Source: an uncultured Roseovarius sp.
GTDB taxonomy: Bacteria; Pseudomonadota; Alphaproteobacteria; Rhodobacterales; Rhodobacteraceae
Reading direction: 5' to 3'
Length of the DNA: 40,551 nucleotides
Assembly (NCBI RefSeq): GCF_913057115.1
Contig: NZ_CAJXNN010000030.1
Span: 1-40,551 of the forward strand
The notes below the pieces were generated by a model, which saw only the letters and a list, made by a program, of their open reading frames with translations, was not told the DNA's origin and did no database searches. Positions 33,462-40,551 of this stretch are shown here, piece after piece. Within the stretch, counting starts at the first letter, position 1; each line of letters opens with the position of its first letter. Both the position numbers and the translations under genes were made by a program.

Positions 33462-35173
33462 TGGCGCTGGTCGAGGGGGTGAGCATGCGCGATGTTCCGT
33501 CCCACAAGGATGACGACGTTGTCCTTGGGGATGACTTCGTAGCACCGGATAATGTCGTCGAGGATGAGCTTCGTGTTCGGCGCGAACGGCGTGGTTTCTT
33601 TTCTCTTCGAGAATCCTCGCTGACGCGGAAGATCATCACCTTCAACCTGATCGCGCTCAGCGTCTTGGTTGCTGGTATTCTTTATCTGAACACCTCGCGC
33701 GACAGTCTCGCCTTGCAACGGGCCAACAGCCTCGTGGGCGAGGTTGAGCTGATTGCCGATGTGTTCGAAGCACAGATTCCGTCTGATGCACCGGTCAATC
33801 TGGTGACTGGTGACGGTGTGAACGTGGCCGAAACACTTCAAGGCCTCGACATCCAAGAGGGTGTCGAGGTGTTCGTTTTTGACACTAGTGGTGTTCTCGC
33901 CGGTCAGACCCTGGGAACACGCCCGCAACCTGAAAACCCGGTTGATCATAAGCCGACCGCAATTACCGATACGTTGATCAAGGTGTGGAATTGGCTTTCC
34001 GTTCCGTTCAACGCGCTGTCGGGTGAGCGGAGCGAGGAATCGACGCAGGCGCAGGCACAGGCCCTTGTGGCCCCGACACTGGAGGACGGCACGCAGGTCG
34101 CGACCGGTCAACTGAATGGAGACTCGATTTTTTCGGTCGCCAGCCCCGTCATGCAAGGTGATCGTGCGGTTGCCGTTGTGGCAATGTCCAGCGCCACTGG
34201 TGAGATCGACCGCGTCGCCGCCGCAGAGCGGGAGCGGGTTTTGCAGATGTTCCTAATTGCCACACTTGTCTCTATCGGTTTGAGCCTCATTCTGGCTTCC
34301 ACGATCGCAAATCCGTTGGCCGATCTTGCATCGGCGGCTGAAATCGGCGGGGACCGGAACCGCCGCAACAGCCGTGGTGGACGCATCCGTATTCCAGACC
34401 TGACCGCGCGGCCCGACGAAATCGGGCGGCTCTCCGGCGCATTACGTGGCATGGTTGCCGCCCTGTACCACCGGATTGACAGCAACGAACAATTCGCCGC
34501 CGACGTGGCTCATGAGATCAAGAACCCGCTGGCCAGCCTGCGCTCGGCTGTCGGCACGATGCGCGTTGCCAAGCGCGAAGATCAGCGTGAAAAGCTGTTG
34601 CAAGTGATCGAGCATGACGTGCGCCGGCTGGACCGGTTGGTCAGTGATATTTCGAATGCCTCTCGTCTGGACAGCGAACTGGTCAAGGAGGAACAAGAAC
34701 CTTTCGACCTGATCACGATGCTCAGCAACATCGGGAATTTCCTTGGTGAAGAAGCCGAGAAGAAGGGCATCGAGTTCATATCGGATTTCCCTAAAGACCC
34801 CATCGTTTTCACCGGGCTCGAGGCGCGTTTGGCCCAGGTCTTCGTAAACCTGATTACGAACGCCATTAGTTTCTGCGAAGAAGGGGATGCGATCCGGCTT
34901 TGGATTCGCAAACGCGACAACCGGGTTCTGATAGTCGTTGAAGATACCGGACCCGGCATTCCCGAACAGGCCTTGACCAAGATATTCAAGCGCTTTTATT
35001 CCGAGCGGCCGGGTAATGATTTCGGGAACAACTCAGGCCTTGGGTTGTCCATTTCAAAGCAAATCATCGAAGCGCATGATGGGGTGATCTGGGCCGAGAA
35101 CATTCGCCCCAACGATGCCGATGTCTCCTCTGAGCCGCTTGGCGCACGCTTTGTCGTGGGGCTTCCTGTTTGA
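33461..35173 (+). CDS. chvG: Membrane sensor histidine kinase ChvG
   Basis: This 570-residue kinase has an N-terminal cytoplasmic lead of about 50 residues, a helix near 57-75, a periplasmic sensor loop (about 76-255), and a second helix near 258-280. HAMP and kinase domains follow. The phospho-acceptor is His351 in VAHEIKNPLASLRSAV. The ATPase domain shows VNLITNAISFC (N), DTGPGIPEQ (G1), IFKRFYSERPG (F) and NSGLGLSIS (G2). In relatives the loop is bound by the inhibitor ExoR, and no exoR is visible here. The gene is followed after 3 bp by hprK, the usual ChvGI-PTS order in alphaproteobacteria. Confidence 0.94.
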   Translation: MALVEGVSMRDVPSHKDDDVVLGDDFVAPDNVVEDELRVRRERRGFFSLRESSLTRKIITFNLIALSVLVAGILYLNTSRDSLALQRANSLVGEVELIADVFEAQIPSDAPVNLVTGDGVNVAETLQGLDIQEGVEVFVFDTSGVLAGQTLGTRPQPENPVDHKPTAITDTLIKVWNWLSVPFNALSGERSEESTQAQAQALVAPTLEDGTQVATGQLNGDSIFSVASPVMQGDRAVAVVAMSSATGEIDRVAAAERERVLQMFLIATLVSIGLSLILASTIANPLADLASAAEIGGDRNRRNSRGGRIRIPDLTARPDEIGRLSGALRGMVAALYHRIDSNEQFAADVAHEIKNPLASLRSAVGTMRVAKREDQREKLLQVIEHDVRRLDRLVSDISNASRLDSELVKEEQEPFDLITMLSNIGNFLGEEAEKKGIEFISDFPKDPIVFTGLEARLAQVFVNLITNAISFCEEGDAIRLWIRKRDNRVLIVVEDTGPGIPEQALTKIFKRFYSERPGNDFGNNSGLGLSISKQIIEAHDGVIWAENIRPNDADVSSEPLGARFVVGLPV

Positions 35174-35176
35174 GCC

Positions 35177-35641
35177 GTGACCTTTCCGTTTGGGGATAGC
35201 AACGCATCCGGGGAGGATGTCGATAACCCCCAGGTCCTTCATGCGACCAGTGTCGCGCTTGGCGACCGCGGGGCGTTGATCCGGGGCTCATCCGGAAGTG
35301 GGAAATCCTCGCTCGCACTGCAACTTATTGCGCTTGGCGCGTCGCTTATAGCGGATGATCGAACGATTGTTTGTCGCTCCTTTGACGGGGTGTCGCTCAT
35401 GGCACCTGATATTCTTAAAGGCAAGATCGAGGCCCGTGGAGTCGGTATCTTGCCGGCTCCGACAACGTCCCGTGCCAAGCTCACCTTGATCGTCGAGATG
35501 GACCGTGCTGAAGACGACCGCTTGCCACCGTGGCGACAGGCATCTCTTTTGGGCCATAGTGTCCCGGTTCTGCGAAAGCTGGATGCAGCCCATTTTCCTG
35601 CGGCGGTCCTGCTATATCTCCAACATGGACGGGTCGATTGA
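35177..35641 (+). CDS. hprK: Short alphaproteobacterial HPr kinase/phosphorylase
   Basis: This 154-residue protein keeps only the catalytic half of HprK, as is normal in alphaproteobacteria. The P-loop is [12 protein letters not shown] (about residues 37-48). [10 protein letters not shown] holds the pair of Asp residues needed for phosphoryl transfer, and EARGVGILP is the family signature loop near 90. It phosphorylates HPr on the regulatory Ser and can remove it. It starts at a GTG (35177) only three bases after chvG. Placement between chvG and rapZ fits a regulatory, not sugar-importing, PTS. Confidence 0.93.
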   Translation: MTFPFGDSNASGEDVDNPQVLHATSVALGDRGALIRGSSGSGKSSLALQLIALGASLIADDRTIVCRSFDGVSLMAPDILKGKIEARGVGILPAPTTSRAKLTLIVEMDRAEDDRLPPWRQASLLGHSVPVLRKLDAAHFPAAVLLYLQHGRVD

Positions 35642-35655
35642 TAAAGGACGACAGG

Positions 35656-36591
35656 ATGACCGGGACAGCCCCTGCATCAAAATCCAACCGCCTTGTGCTG
35701 GTCACCGGGCCTTCTGGCGCGGGGCGCACGACTGCGATCCATGCACTCGAAGACATCGGCTACGAGGCCATCGACAATCTGCCTCTTTCGCTTTTGCCAA
35801 GGCTGCTTGACGGCCCCGATCCGACAAAGCCACTCGCCCTTGGCGTCGACACCCGAAACCGGGACTTTTCAACAGCGGCATTGATCGAAGCCATCGACCA
35901 AATGGGGGGGATGGCGGATACACCTATGCAGGTTTTGTATCTCGATTGCAGCCCAGACATCCTGATGCGGCGCTTTTCGGAAACCCGCAGGCGCCATCCA
36001 TTGGCACCGGAGGAAAACGCCGAGATCGGCATCGCGCGAGAGTTTGATTTACTTGGTCCAATCAAGGCGCGGGCAGATATGCTTATCGACACATCCGAGA
36101 TGTCACCACATGACCTGCGTGCGGAACTGGACCGTTGGTTTGCCCCGACGAGCGAGCGGCAACTGGCTGTGTCCGTGCAATCCTTTTCCTACAAGCGCGG
36201 CTTGCCGCGCGGGCTTGACCTGGTTCTCGATTGCCGGTTTCTTCGGAACCCCTACTGGAAAGAGCATCTGCGCGGCATGGACGGACGGGATTCGGACGTG
36301 GCAGATTATGTCATGCAGGATGATAGTTTTGAGGCGTTCCATAACCGTGTGTTGGATTTGGTGACGCTTTTGCTGCCTGCCTACGAGGCCGAGGGCAAAG
36401 CCTACCTTTCCATCGGCTTTGGGTGTACAGGCGGGCAACACCGTAGCGTCACAATGACAGAAACCTTGGCGCAGGCCCTTGCGAAGAGTGGCTGGCAAGT
36501 GTCAATTAGGCATCGAGAGCTGGAACGGCGCGGCAAGTCCACGCCTAAACGGCTGAACCTAGGCATGAATACGCAAACCCAGGGAGAGTGA
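35656..36591 (+). CDS. rapZ: RapZ/YvcJ-family nucleotide-binding protein
   Basis: This 311-residue P-loop protein is recognised by [21 protein letters not shown] (P-loop about 18-26, with Arg in place of the usual Lys), [11 protein letters not shown] near 41, FLRNPYW near 196, and the C-terminal [15 protein letters not shown] block ([11 protein letters not shown]). In enterobacteria RapZ controls GlmY/GlmZ small RNAs and amino-sugar synthesis. In alphaproteobacteria its role with the PTS is less clear. I start at ATG 35656, preceded by AAAGGACG; the frame extends to a TTG at 35638 that overlaps the hprK stop. The Arg in the P-loop suggests altered nucleotide binding, though it may be normal for this clade. 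Confidence 0.93.
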   Translation: MTGTAPASKSNRLVLVTGPSGAGRTTAIHALEDIGYEAIDNLPLSLLPRLLDGPDPTKPLALGVDTRNRDFSTAALIEAIDQMGGMADTPMQVLYLDCSPDILMRRFSETRRRHPLAPEENAEIGIAREFDLLGPIKARADMLIDTSEMSPHDLRAELDRWFAPTSERQLAVSVQSFSYKRGLPRGLDLVLDCRFLRNPYWKEHLRGMDGRDSDVADYVMQDDSFEAFHNRVLDLVTLLLPAYEAEGKAYLSIGFGCTGGQHRSVTMTETLAQALAKSGWQVSIRHRELERRGKSTPKRLNLGMNTQTQGE

Positions 36592-36596
36592 CGGCG

Positions 36597-37004
36597 GTGA
36601 TCGGAATCGTGATCGTGGCGCATGGTGGACTCGCCCGGGAATACCTGAGCGCGATCGAACATGTCGTCGGCCCGCAAGTGGGGATCAAAGCCGTCACGAT
36701 CGAAGGGGACCATGATCGTGCCGCGAAACAGGCCGAAATATGCGAAGCGGCCGATGCCGTGGATACGGGTGAAGGTGTCTTGATCGTGACGGATATCTTC
36801 GGGGGATCACCCTCTAACCTGTCGCTCAAGGCCTGTAGCCCAACGGACCGACGCATTCTTTACGGTGCAAACCTGCCTCTGTTGATAAAACTGGTCAAAA
36901 GCCGCCACTTGCCTATTGGTGAGGCTGCGCGTGCGGCGCTTGACGCGGGCCGGAAATACATAGACAGCCACAATGTTCAGGCTGATAAGGCAGGGGAGAG
37001 TTGA
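36597..37004 (+). CDS. PTS mannose-family EIIA component (regulatory)
   Basis: This 135-residue protein is an EIIA of the mannose family. His9 in IVIVAHGGLAREYL is the phosphorylation site, and LIVTDIFGGSPSNLS near residue 61 is the second signature. It accepts phosphate from HPr, but with no EIIB or EIIC permease nearby it probably acts as a regulator rather than in sugar uptake. I choose GTG 36597, because AGGGAGA (36581-36587) is well spaced; a GTG at 36588 overlaps the rapZ stop and is the other option. Confidence 0.9.
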   Translation: MIGIVIVAHGGLAREYLSAIEHVVGPQVGIKAVTIEGDHDRAAKQAEICEAADAVDTGEGVLIVTDIFGGSPSNLSLKACSPTDRRILYGANLPLLIKLVKSRHLPIGEAARAALDAGRKYIDSHNVQADKAGES

Positions 37005-37010
37005 ACCAGC

Positions 37011-37289
37011 ATGTCCGAGCAGACCATTCGACAATTGAAGATCGTGAACCAGAAAGGCCTGCACGCGCGTGCAGCCGCGAAACTGGTAGAGGTGGTAGAA
37101 GGCTTCGATGCGACAGCCGAGGTTTCACATGATGGTCAATCAACGAACGCCGATAGCATCATGGGTCTTTTGATGTTGGCAGCATCGAAAGGAAAGACTA
37201 TTGACGTCGAAACCTCCGGCCCTGACGCCGAGGCATTGGCCGATGCGATCGAAGCTTTGGTGGCTGGCCGTTTCGGCGAAGATATGTGA
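37011..37289 (+). CDS. ptsH: HPr phosphocarrier protein
   Basis: This 92-residue protein is HPr. His18 in GLHARAAAKLVE takes phosphate from enzyme I, and Ser49 in NADSIMGLLML is the site acted on by HprK. The gene begins six bases after EIIA, and its stop overlaps the next gene by GTGA. Enzyme I (ptsP or ptsI) is not in the window. The set hprK-rapZ-EIIA-HPr next to chvGI is the typical alphaproteobacterial regulatory PTS. Confidence 0.95.
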   Translation: MSEQTIRQLKIVNQKGLHARAAAKLVEVVEGFDATAEVSHDGQSTNADSIMGLLMLAASKGKTIDVETSGPDAEALADAIEALVAGRFGEDM

Positions 37290-38224
37290 AGAGGTGCGCG
37301 ACTGCGCAACGGGACGGGAACAACACTTTGGCTGAAAGGACAGACAAGCACGCCGTAGATGACCCCGGCACGACGGTGAACTTTACCAAGTATGACCGCC
37401 GCAGTCTGACCTATGCCAATTCCTTCGATACGCCGCTGACGGCGACGATGATCCGAACCATCGAGTGGTTTACCGGTAAGATCTCGATCCTGCGTATGAT
37501 CCGAAAGTTCGAGAAACGCGGGGCTCCGACGGGGCAGGCCTTTTGGCGCGCCGCACTTGATACCATGGGTATCGACCTGCTGACGCCTGATCATCAACTG
37601 GACTATATTCCAAAGGACGGCCCGGTTGTGGTTGTTGCCAATCATCCGCATGGCTTGGTGGATGGGATGATCTTGGCCGACCTAATTGGCCGCCGCCGGA
37701 CCGATTACAAGATCCTCACCCGTGCGCTTCTGACCGGTATCGACGAGGTCGCCGCTTCGTACATGATTTCAGTGCCCTTCCCGCATGAACCGGATGCACA
37801 GCGCAAATCGGTGGAAATGCGTGCCAAGGCCATGGCGCACCTCAAAGAGGGCGGATTGATCAGTGTCTTCCCATCCGGTGTCGTGTCATCATCCGATAGC
37901 CTGTTCGGCCCGGCCATTGAACGGGAGTGGAATGTTTTCACGGCGCAGATGATCCGCCGCTCGGGCGCACAGGTCGTGCCGATCTATTTTCCCGGGGCGA
38001 ATTCCCGATGGTATCAAATGGCCAATCGTATATCGGCGACGCTCCGGCAAAGCCTGTTGTTGCATGAGGTGGTTTATAGCTGCAACAAACCGCAAAAGCC
38101 GGTTGTCGGTGCGCCGATTACAGCGGATCGGATGAAAATGCTGGAAAGCGATCCGCGTGGCTTCATGTCTTGGCTGCGCGAGCATACCCTGTCGTTGGCC
38201 GAGGAGGCCGAGCCCAAGGCGTGA
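37286..38224 (+). CDS. Lysophospholipid acyltransferase-family (PlsC-like) protein
   Basis: This protein of up to 312 residues carries the acyltransferase boxes: VVVANHPHGLVDGM, a variant of the NHxxxxD catalytic box, near residue 112, and GLISVFPSGVVSSSD near 190. FPGANSR follows near 230. It should move an acyl chain from acyl-CoA or acyl-ACP to a glycerol or amino-acid lipid at the membrane. GTG 37286 overlaps the ptsH stop (GTGA), but the first 15 residues look non-conserved, and a TTG near 37329 (LAERTDKHA) could be the real start. It may be co-transcribed with the PTS genes. Ornithine-lipid OlsA-type and PlsC-type roles are both possible. Confidence 0.82.
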   Translation: MKRCATAQRDGNNTLAERTDKHAVDDPGTTVNFTKYDRRSLTYANSFDTPLTATMIRTIEWFTGKISILRMIRKFEKRGAPTGQAFWRAALDTMGIDLLTPDHQLDYIPKDGPVVVVANHPHGLVDGMILADLIGRRRTDYKILTRALLTGIDEVAASYMISVPFPHEPDAQRKSVEMRAKAMAHLKEGGLISVFPSGVVSSSDSLFGPAIEREWNVFTAQMIRRSGAQVVPIYFPGANSRWYQMANRISATLRQSLLLHEVVYSCNKPQKPVVGAPITADRMKMLESDPRGFMSWLREHTLSLAEEAEPKA

Positions 38225-38357
38225 GCAGAAAAACAGTGTGTCGTGGCAGACCCGTGAAGGGGCTGATTTTCCATGAAAAACTTGCTATTGAGCGCGCTGT
38301 GCCGCTGCGGCCACGAGCCGCGCGGGTTTTCTTGTTCTGGGCGCGCGGAGGTGCGGT

Positions 38358-39155
38358 ATGGCTGGGCAGCATGTGATTTTGACCTTGGGGCGCAGTGGGT
38401 CTAACGCTTTGGTCAACTTGCTTAATCAGCACCCGCAAGTGTTGAATTACGGAGAGGTTCTGGGCGATTGGAACCTGATCCGAAAGGTGCAGCGCCGACT
38501 TGGGGCCTTTCGTGGCAATGATGCGGCCTATCTGGATTTCTGTCTGGCCAATCCATGGGGGCACCGCTTGGCTTTTGCGGCCCGGACGGTGCAGAGGCGC
38601 ATCAAGCAGCGGCCTCGCGATGGCAAGCGATTGTCAAAGGTTCAGCACATCGGGATAAAGGATTTTGCACTAAATTTTCAAAGGCTTGGGGTCGCGGAGT
38701 ATCTGGCGCAGAGGCCCGGCATCAAGGTAATCGGTCTGGAGCGGGAAAACCTTTTGGACCGAATGATCTCAAACGCCATGCTGGAAGCGTCTGGCGTGGT
38801 GGAAATTCGTGAGGGGAAGAACGGACAGCCCGACACCCAATTGCGGCTTGAGCCGCAAGAGGTGTTGGATGCGCTTGGTGTGATTGAGGCTGAAAATACA
38901 ACGTTAAATCAAATGCTTGCAGGTATTCCGCAAGAGCGCCGGATGCATGTCCTCTACGAGGATTTCTTTGCCGGGCCGGAGCGGACCTCGGCCATCATGG
39001 ACGAGGTGCATCGCTTCCTTGGGGTTGATCCGTACAAACCCGAAGTGCGGATGCGCAAGATTGTTCAAGGCCGTTCGATTGACCGGCTGGCCAATCGTGA
39101 TGAGGTGATCGAGGCGCTAAAAGGCACGCGATTTCAAAGGTTTATCGAGGGTTAG
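38358..39155 (+). CDS. Sulfotransferase-family protein
   Basis: This 265-residue protein starts with the PAPS-binding loop (LTLGRSGSNALVNLLNQHP, about residues 8-26), where GRSGSN binds the 5'-phosphosulfate. IGLERENLLDRMISNAM near residue 126 fits the 3'-phosphate site. It resembles Stf0/NodH-like bacterial sulfotransferases, which move a sulfate group to a sugar, lipid or small alcohol. Its acceptor is unknown. GGAGG at about 38347-38351 precedes the ATG. The 133-bp gap before it has no recognisable gene. Its stop overlaps the convergent hbd stop. Confidence 0.83.
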   Translation: MAGQHVILTLGRSGSNALVNLLNQHPQVLNYGEVLGDWNLIRKVQRRLGAFRGNDAAYLDFCLANPWGHRLAFAARTVQRRIKQRPRDGKRLSKVQHIGIKDFALNFQRLGVAEYLAQRPGIKVIGLERENLLDRMISNAMLEASGVVEIREGKNGQPDTQLRLEPQEVLDALGVIEAENTTLNQMLAGIPQERRMHVLYEDFFAGPERTSAIMDEVHRFLGVDPYKPEVRMRKIVQGRSIDRLANRDEVIEALKGTRFQRFIEG

Positions 39156-40027
39156 CGCGTCGGGACAGGCTCGTCCCTGCGATAGTCATAGAAACCCCGG
39201 CCCGTCTTGCGGCCAAGCCAGCCGGCCTCGACGTATTTGGTGAGCAGGGGGCAGGGGCGATACTTGGTGTCGGCCAGTCCGTCGTGCAGCACGTTCATGA
39301 TGGCAAGACAGGTATCTAATCCAATGAAATCAGCAAGTTCCAAGGGGCCCATGGGGTGGTTGGCCCCCAGTTTCATGGATTGGTCGATGGACTTCACCGT
39401 GCCCACCCCTTCGTAAAGGGTATAAACCGCCTCGTTGATCATCGGCATCAGGATTCGATTGACGATGAAGGCTGGGAAATCCTCGGCGCTGGCGGCGGTT
39501 TTTCCAAGTTTTTCAACAACTTGAAGGCAGGCGTCATAGGTGGGTTTGTCGGTGGCGATGCCGCGGATCAGCTCCACCAGTTGCATCACCGGCACTGGGT
39601 TCATGAAGTGGAAGCCCATGAAGCGTTCGGGGCGGTCTGTGCCGCTGGCAAGACGGGTGATGGAGATCGAAGAGGTGTTCGACGTGAGGATCGTGTGCTC
39701 CTGCAAATGCGGCACAAGTTCTTGAAAAATAGCGGTTTTTACGGCTTCTTTTTCGGTTGCGGCTTCGATCACAAGATCGGTTTGGCCAAGATCGGTAAGG
39801 GTGAGGGTGGGCGAAATGCGGGCAAGCGCCGAATCCATATCCTCTTGGGTCATCTTTTCGCGACTGACTTGGCGTTCCATGTTCTTGCGAACGGTGTCCA
39901 GACCCTTATCAAGTGCCTCCTGCGAAATATCGTTGAGAAGCACATTATATCCAGCCATTGCAAGGACATGGGCGATTCCGTTGCCCATCTGGCCCGCGCC
40001 GATCACGCCGATTTTCTGGATTTCCAT
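39152..40027 (-). CDS. hbd: 3-hydroxybutyryl-CoA dehydrogenase
   Basis: This 291-residue enzyme oxidises 3-hydroxybutyryl-CoA (or reduces acetoacetyl-CoA) with NAD(P). The NAD fold GVIGAGQMGNGIAH (about 7-20) and catalytic His in GFHFMNPVPVMQLVE (about residue 139) are clear. The C-terminal ANHPMGPLELADFIGLD is the dimer-domain signature. I start at 40027 (MEIQKIG); the open frame continues upstream into the terminator gap. It follows etfA by 195 bp on the same strand, the etf-hbd order common in roseobacters. The acetoacetate from the carnitine pathway could pass through this enzyme after CoA activation. Stop codons of hbd and the sulfotransferase gene overlap by two bases (TTAG). Confidence 0.95.
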   Translation of the reverse strand: MEIQKIGVIGAGQMGNGIAHVLAMAGYNVLLNDISQEALDKGLDTVRKNMERQVSREKMTQEDMDSALARISPTLTLTDLGQTDLVIEAATEKEAVKTAIFQELVPHLQEHTILTSNTSSISITRLASGTDRPERFMGFHFMNPVPVMQLVELIRGIATDKPTYDACLQVVEKLGKTAASAEDFPAFIVNRILMPMINEAVYTLYEGVGTVKSIDQSMKLGANHPMGPLELADFIGLDTCLAIMNVLHDGLADTKYRPCPLLTKYVEAGWLGRKTGRGFYDYRRDEPVPTR

Positions 40028-40102
40028 GGGATGCCCTTCCGCTTGATTTGGCCAGAGCATAGGCCCCCAAACCGGGGCGCTGCAAGGGCAGGTTTCAATC
40101 AA

Positions 40103-40127
40103 AAGGCCCGCCGGTGGGGCGGGCCTT
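40103..40127 (-). terminator. Terminator downstream of etfA
   Basis: AAGGCCCGCC (40103-40112) pairs with GGCGGGCCTT (40118-40127) across five nucleotides. On the minus strand the stem is followed by TTGATT, and on the plus strand by CATTTTT. It lies between etfA and hbd, so it probably ends the etf transcript and leaves hbd with its own promoter in 40028-40100. It follows repeat C directly. Confidence 0.75.
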
Positions 40128-40133
40128 CATTTT

Positions 40134-40212
40134 TGTACGACTCGTACGTTTTGTACGCGAGTTTCGTACGAAAATCCCGGGGTGCCCCGAAACCTTCGTA
40201 CGACTCGTACGA
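40134..40212. repeat. CGTACG triple-palindrome repeat, copy C
   Basis: GTACGACTCGTACG (40135-40148), central TTTCGTACGAAA (40162-40173) and CGTACGACTCGTACGA (40197-40212) form the third copy. Here the outer words lie 31 and 32 bp from the central word, against 41 and 22 bp in copies A and B. The total length is the same as in B. The right-hand word ends 10 bp from the etfA stop. Extra GTACG words (40152-40158) occur between left and centre. Confidence 0.78.
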
Positions 40213-40222
40213 AACAGGCCTG

Positions 40223-40551
40223 TTAGCCCAGCTTCTCGGTCAGTTCCGGCACCGCCTCGAAGAGGTCGGCGACGAGGCCGTAATCGGCGACCTGGAAGAT
40301 CGGCGCTTCTTCGTCTTTGTTGATCGCGACGATGACCTTGGAGTCCTTCATCCCGGCGAGGTGCTGAATGGCCCCCGAGATTCCGACGGCGACATAAAGC
40401 TCGGGCGCGACCACTTTGCCGGTCTGACCCACCTGCCAGTCGTTCGGGGCGAAGCCCGAGTCGACAGCGGCGCGCGAGGCACCAACGGCGGCACCCAGCT
40501 TGTCGGCCAGTTTCTCGATCAGGGCGAAGTCTTCTTCCGAGCCGACACCGC
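40223..40551 (-). CDS. etfA: Electron transfer flavoprotein alpha subunit, C-terminal part (runs off the window)
   Basis: The visible 109 codons encode the FAD-binding C-terminal domain of Etf[27 protein letters not shown], read in two parts across 40370-40450, is the family signature, followed by [22 protein letters not shown]. The 5' end lies beyond 40551, and no internal start is meant. EtfA with EtfB carries electrons from acyl-CoA dehydrogenases, including the one in the carnitine operon here, to ETF-quinone oxidoreductase. It is followed by repeat C and a terminator. Confidence 0.96.
   Translation of the reverse strand, partial: GVGSEEDFALIEKLADKLGAAVGASRAAVDSGFAPNDWQVGQTGKVVAPELYVAVGISGAIQHLAGMKDSKVIVAINKDEEAPIFQVADYGLVADLFEAVPELTEKLG

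Noticed and set aside
38170..38376. Small plus-strand frame between the acyltransferase and sulfotransferase genes
   Set aside because: Overlaps the acyltransferase 3' end out of frame, has no ribosome-binding site, and its product is basic low-complexity sequence.

Overview
The window is a GC-rich chromosomal segment of an alphaproteobacterium, almost certainly a marine Roseobacter-group member (Rhodobacterales). The evidence is the ordered block chvI-chvG-hprK-rapZ-EIIA-ptsH divergent from ATP-type pckA, two complete TRAP transporter operons, an etfA-hbd pair, a carnitine catabolic operon, and intergenic repeat types of the kind found in roseobacters. No rRNA, tRNA, CRISPR array or complete insertion sequence was seen.

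Layout. 1-1811: an AT-richer accessory cassette of two overlapping genes, a DUF4747-like protein and a small four-helix membrane protein. It is preceded by a foldable GC-rich non-coding block and a six-codon mini-ORF. 2013-7923: a GMC (choline-dehydrogenase-like) flavoprotein divergent from a Tat-exported TRAP binding protein, its two permease subunits and an IclR regulator, forming an uptake-and-oxidation locus of unknown substrate. 7972-9948: an orphan sensor kinase. 9989-13937: dabB-dabA, encoding a DAB-type inorganic-carbon (bicarbonate/CO2) pump, with a divergent LysR gene (14032-14940). 14951-21454: dctB-dctD, a 358-bp gap packed with perfect palindromes, and dctPQM for C4-dicarboxylate uptake. 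The DctD protein has lost the Walker A lysine and the sigma54-contacting GAFTGA loop.

21774-30734: a minus-strand carnitine/gamma-butyrobetaine operon with a divergent GlxA/CdhR-type AraC regulator. Inferred flow: an NDP-forming acyl-CoA ligase, an acyl-CoA dehydrogenase and a crotonase-type hydratase turn gamma-butyrobetaine or crotonobetaine into carnitine. A carnitine dehydrogenase-thioesterase fusion and a BKACE (DUF849) enzyme then convert carnitine through dehydrocarnitine and betainyl-CoA to betaine plus acetoacetate units. A lipocalin-like lipoprotein gene in the middle of the operon is broken by one in-frame TAA. The operon also carries a helically phased 11-bp repeat and a 202-bp element with inverted-repeat ends.

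30791-40551: pckA with CceR-like operator words in its upstream region, then chvI/chvG two-component genes, the regulatory PTS genes (hprK, rapZ, EIIA, HPr), a PlsC-type acyltransferase, a sulfotransferase, 3-hydroxybutyryl-CoA dehydrogenase (hbd) and the 3' part of etfA.

The most noteworthy unexplained structures are: a three-copy, about 80-bp repeat built from CGTACG words, each copy just behind the stop codon of a minus-strand gene (near 1.9, 21.7 and 40.2 kb); the tandem palindromes at 17954-18189; the phased repeat at 28736-28775; the cluster of GTTAAC words in the 21.7-24.4 kb genes; and the DUF4747/membrane-protein cassette, the best candidate for an undescribed (possibly defensive) system.
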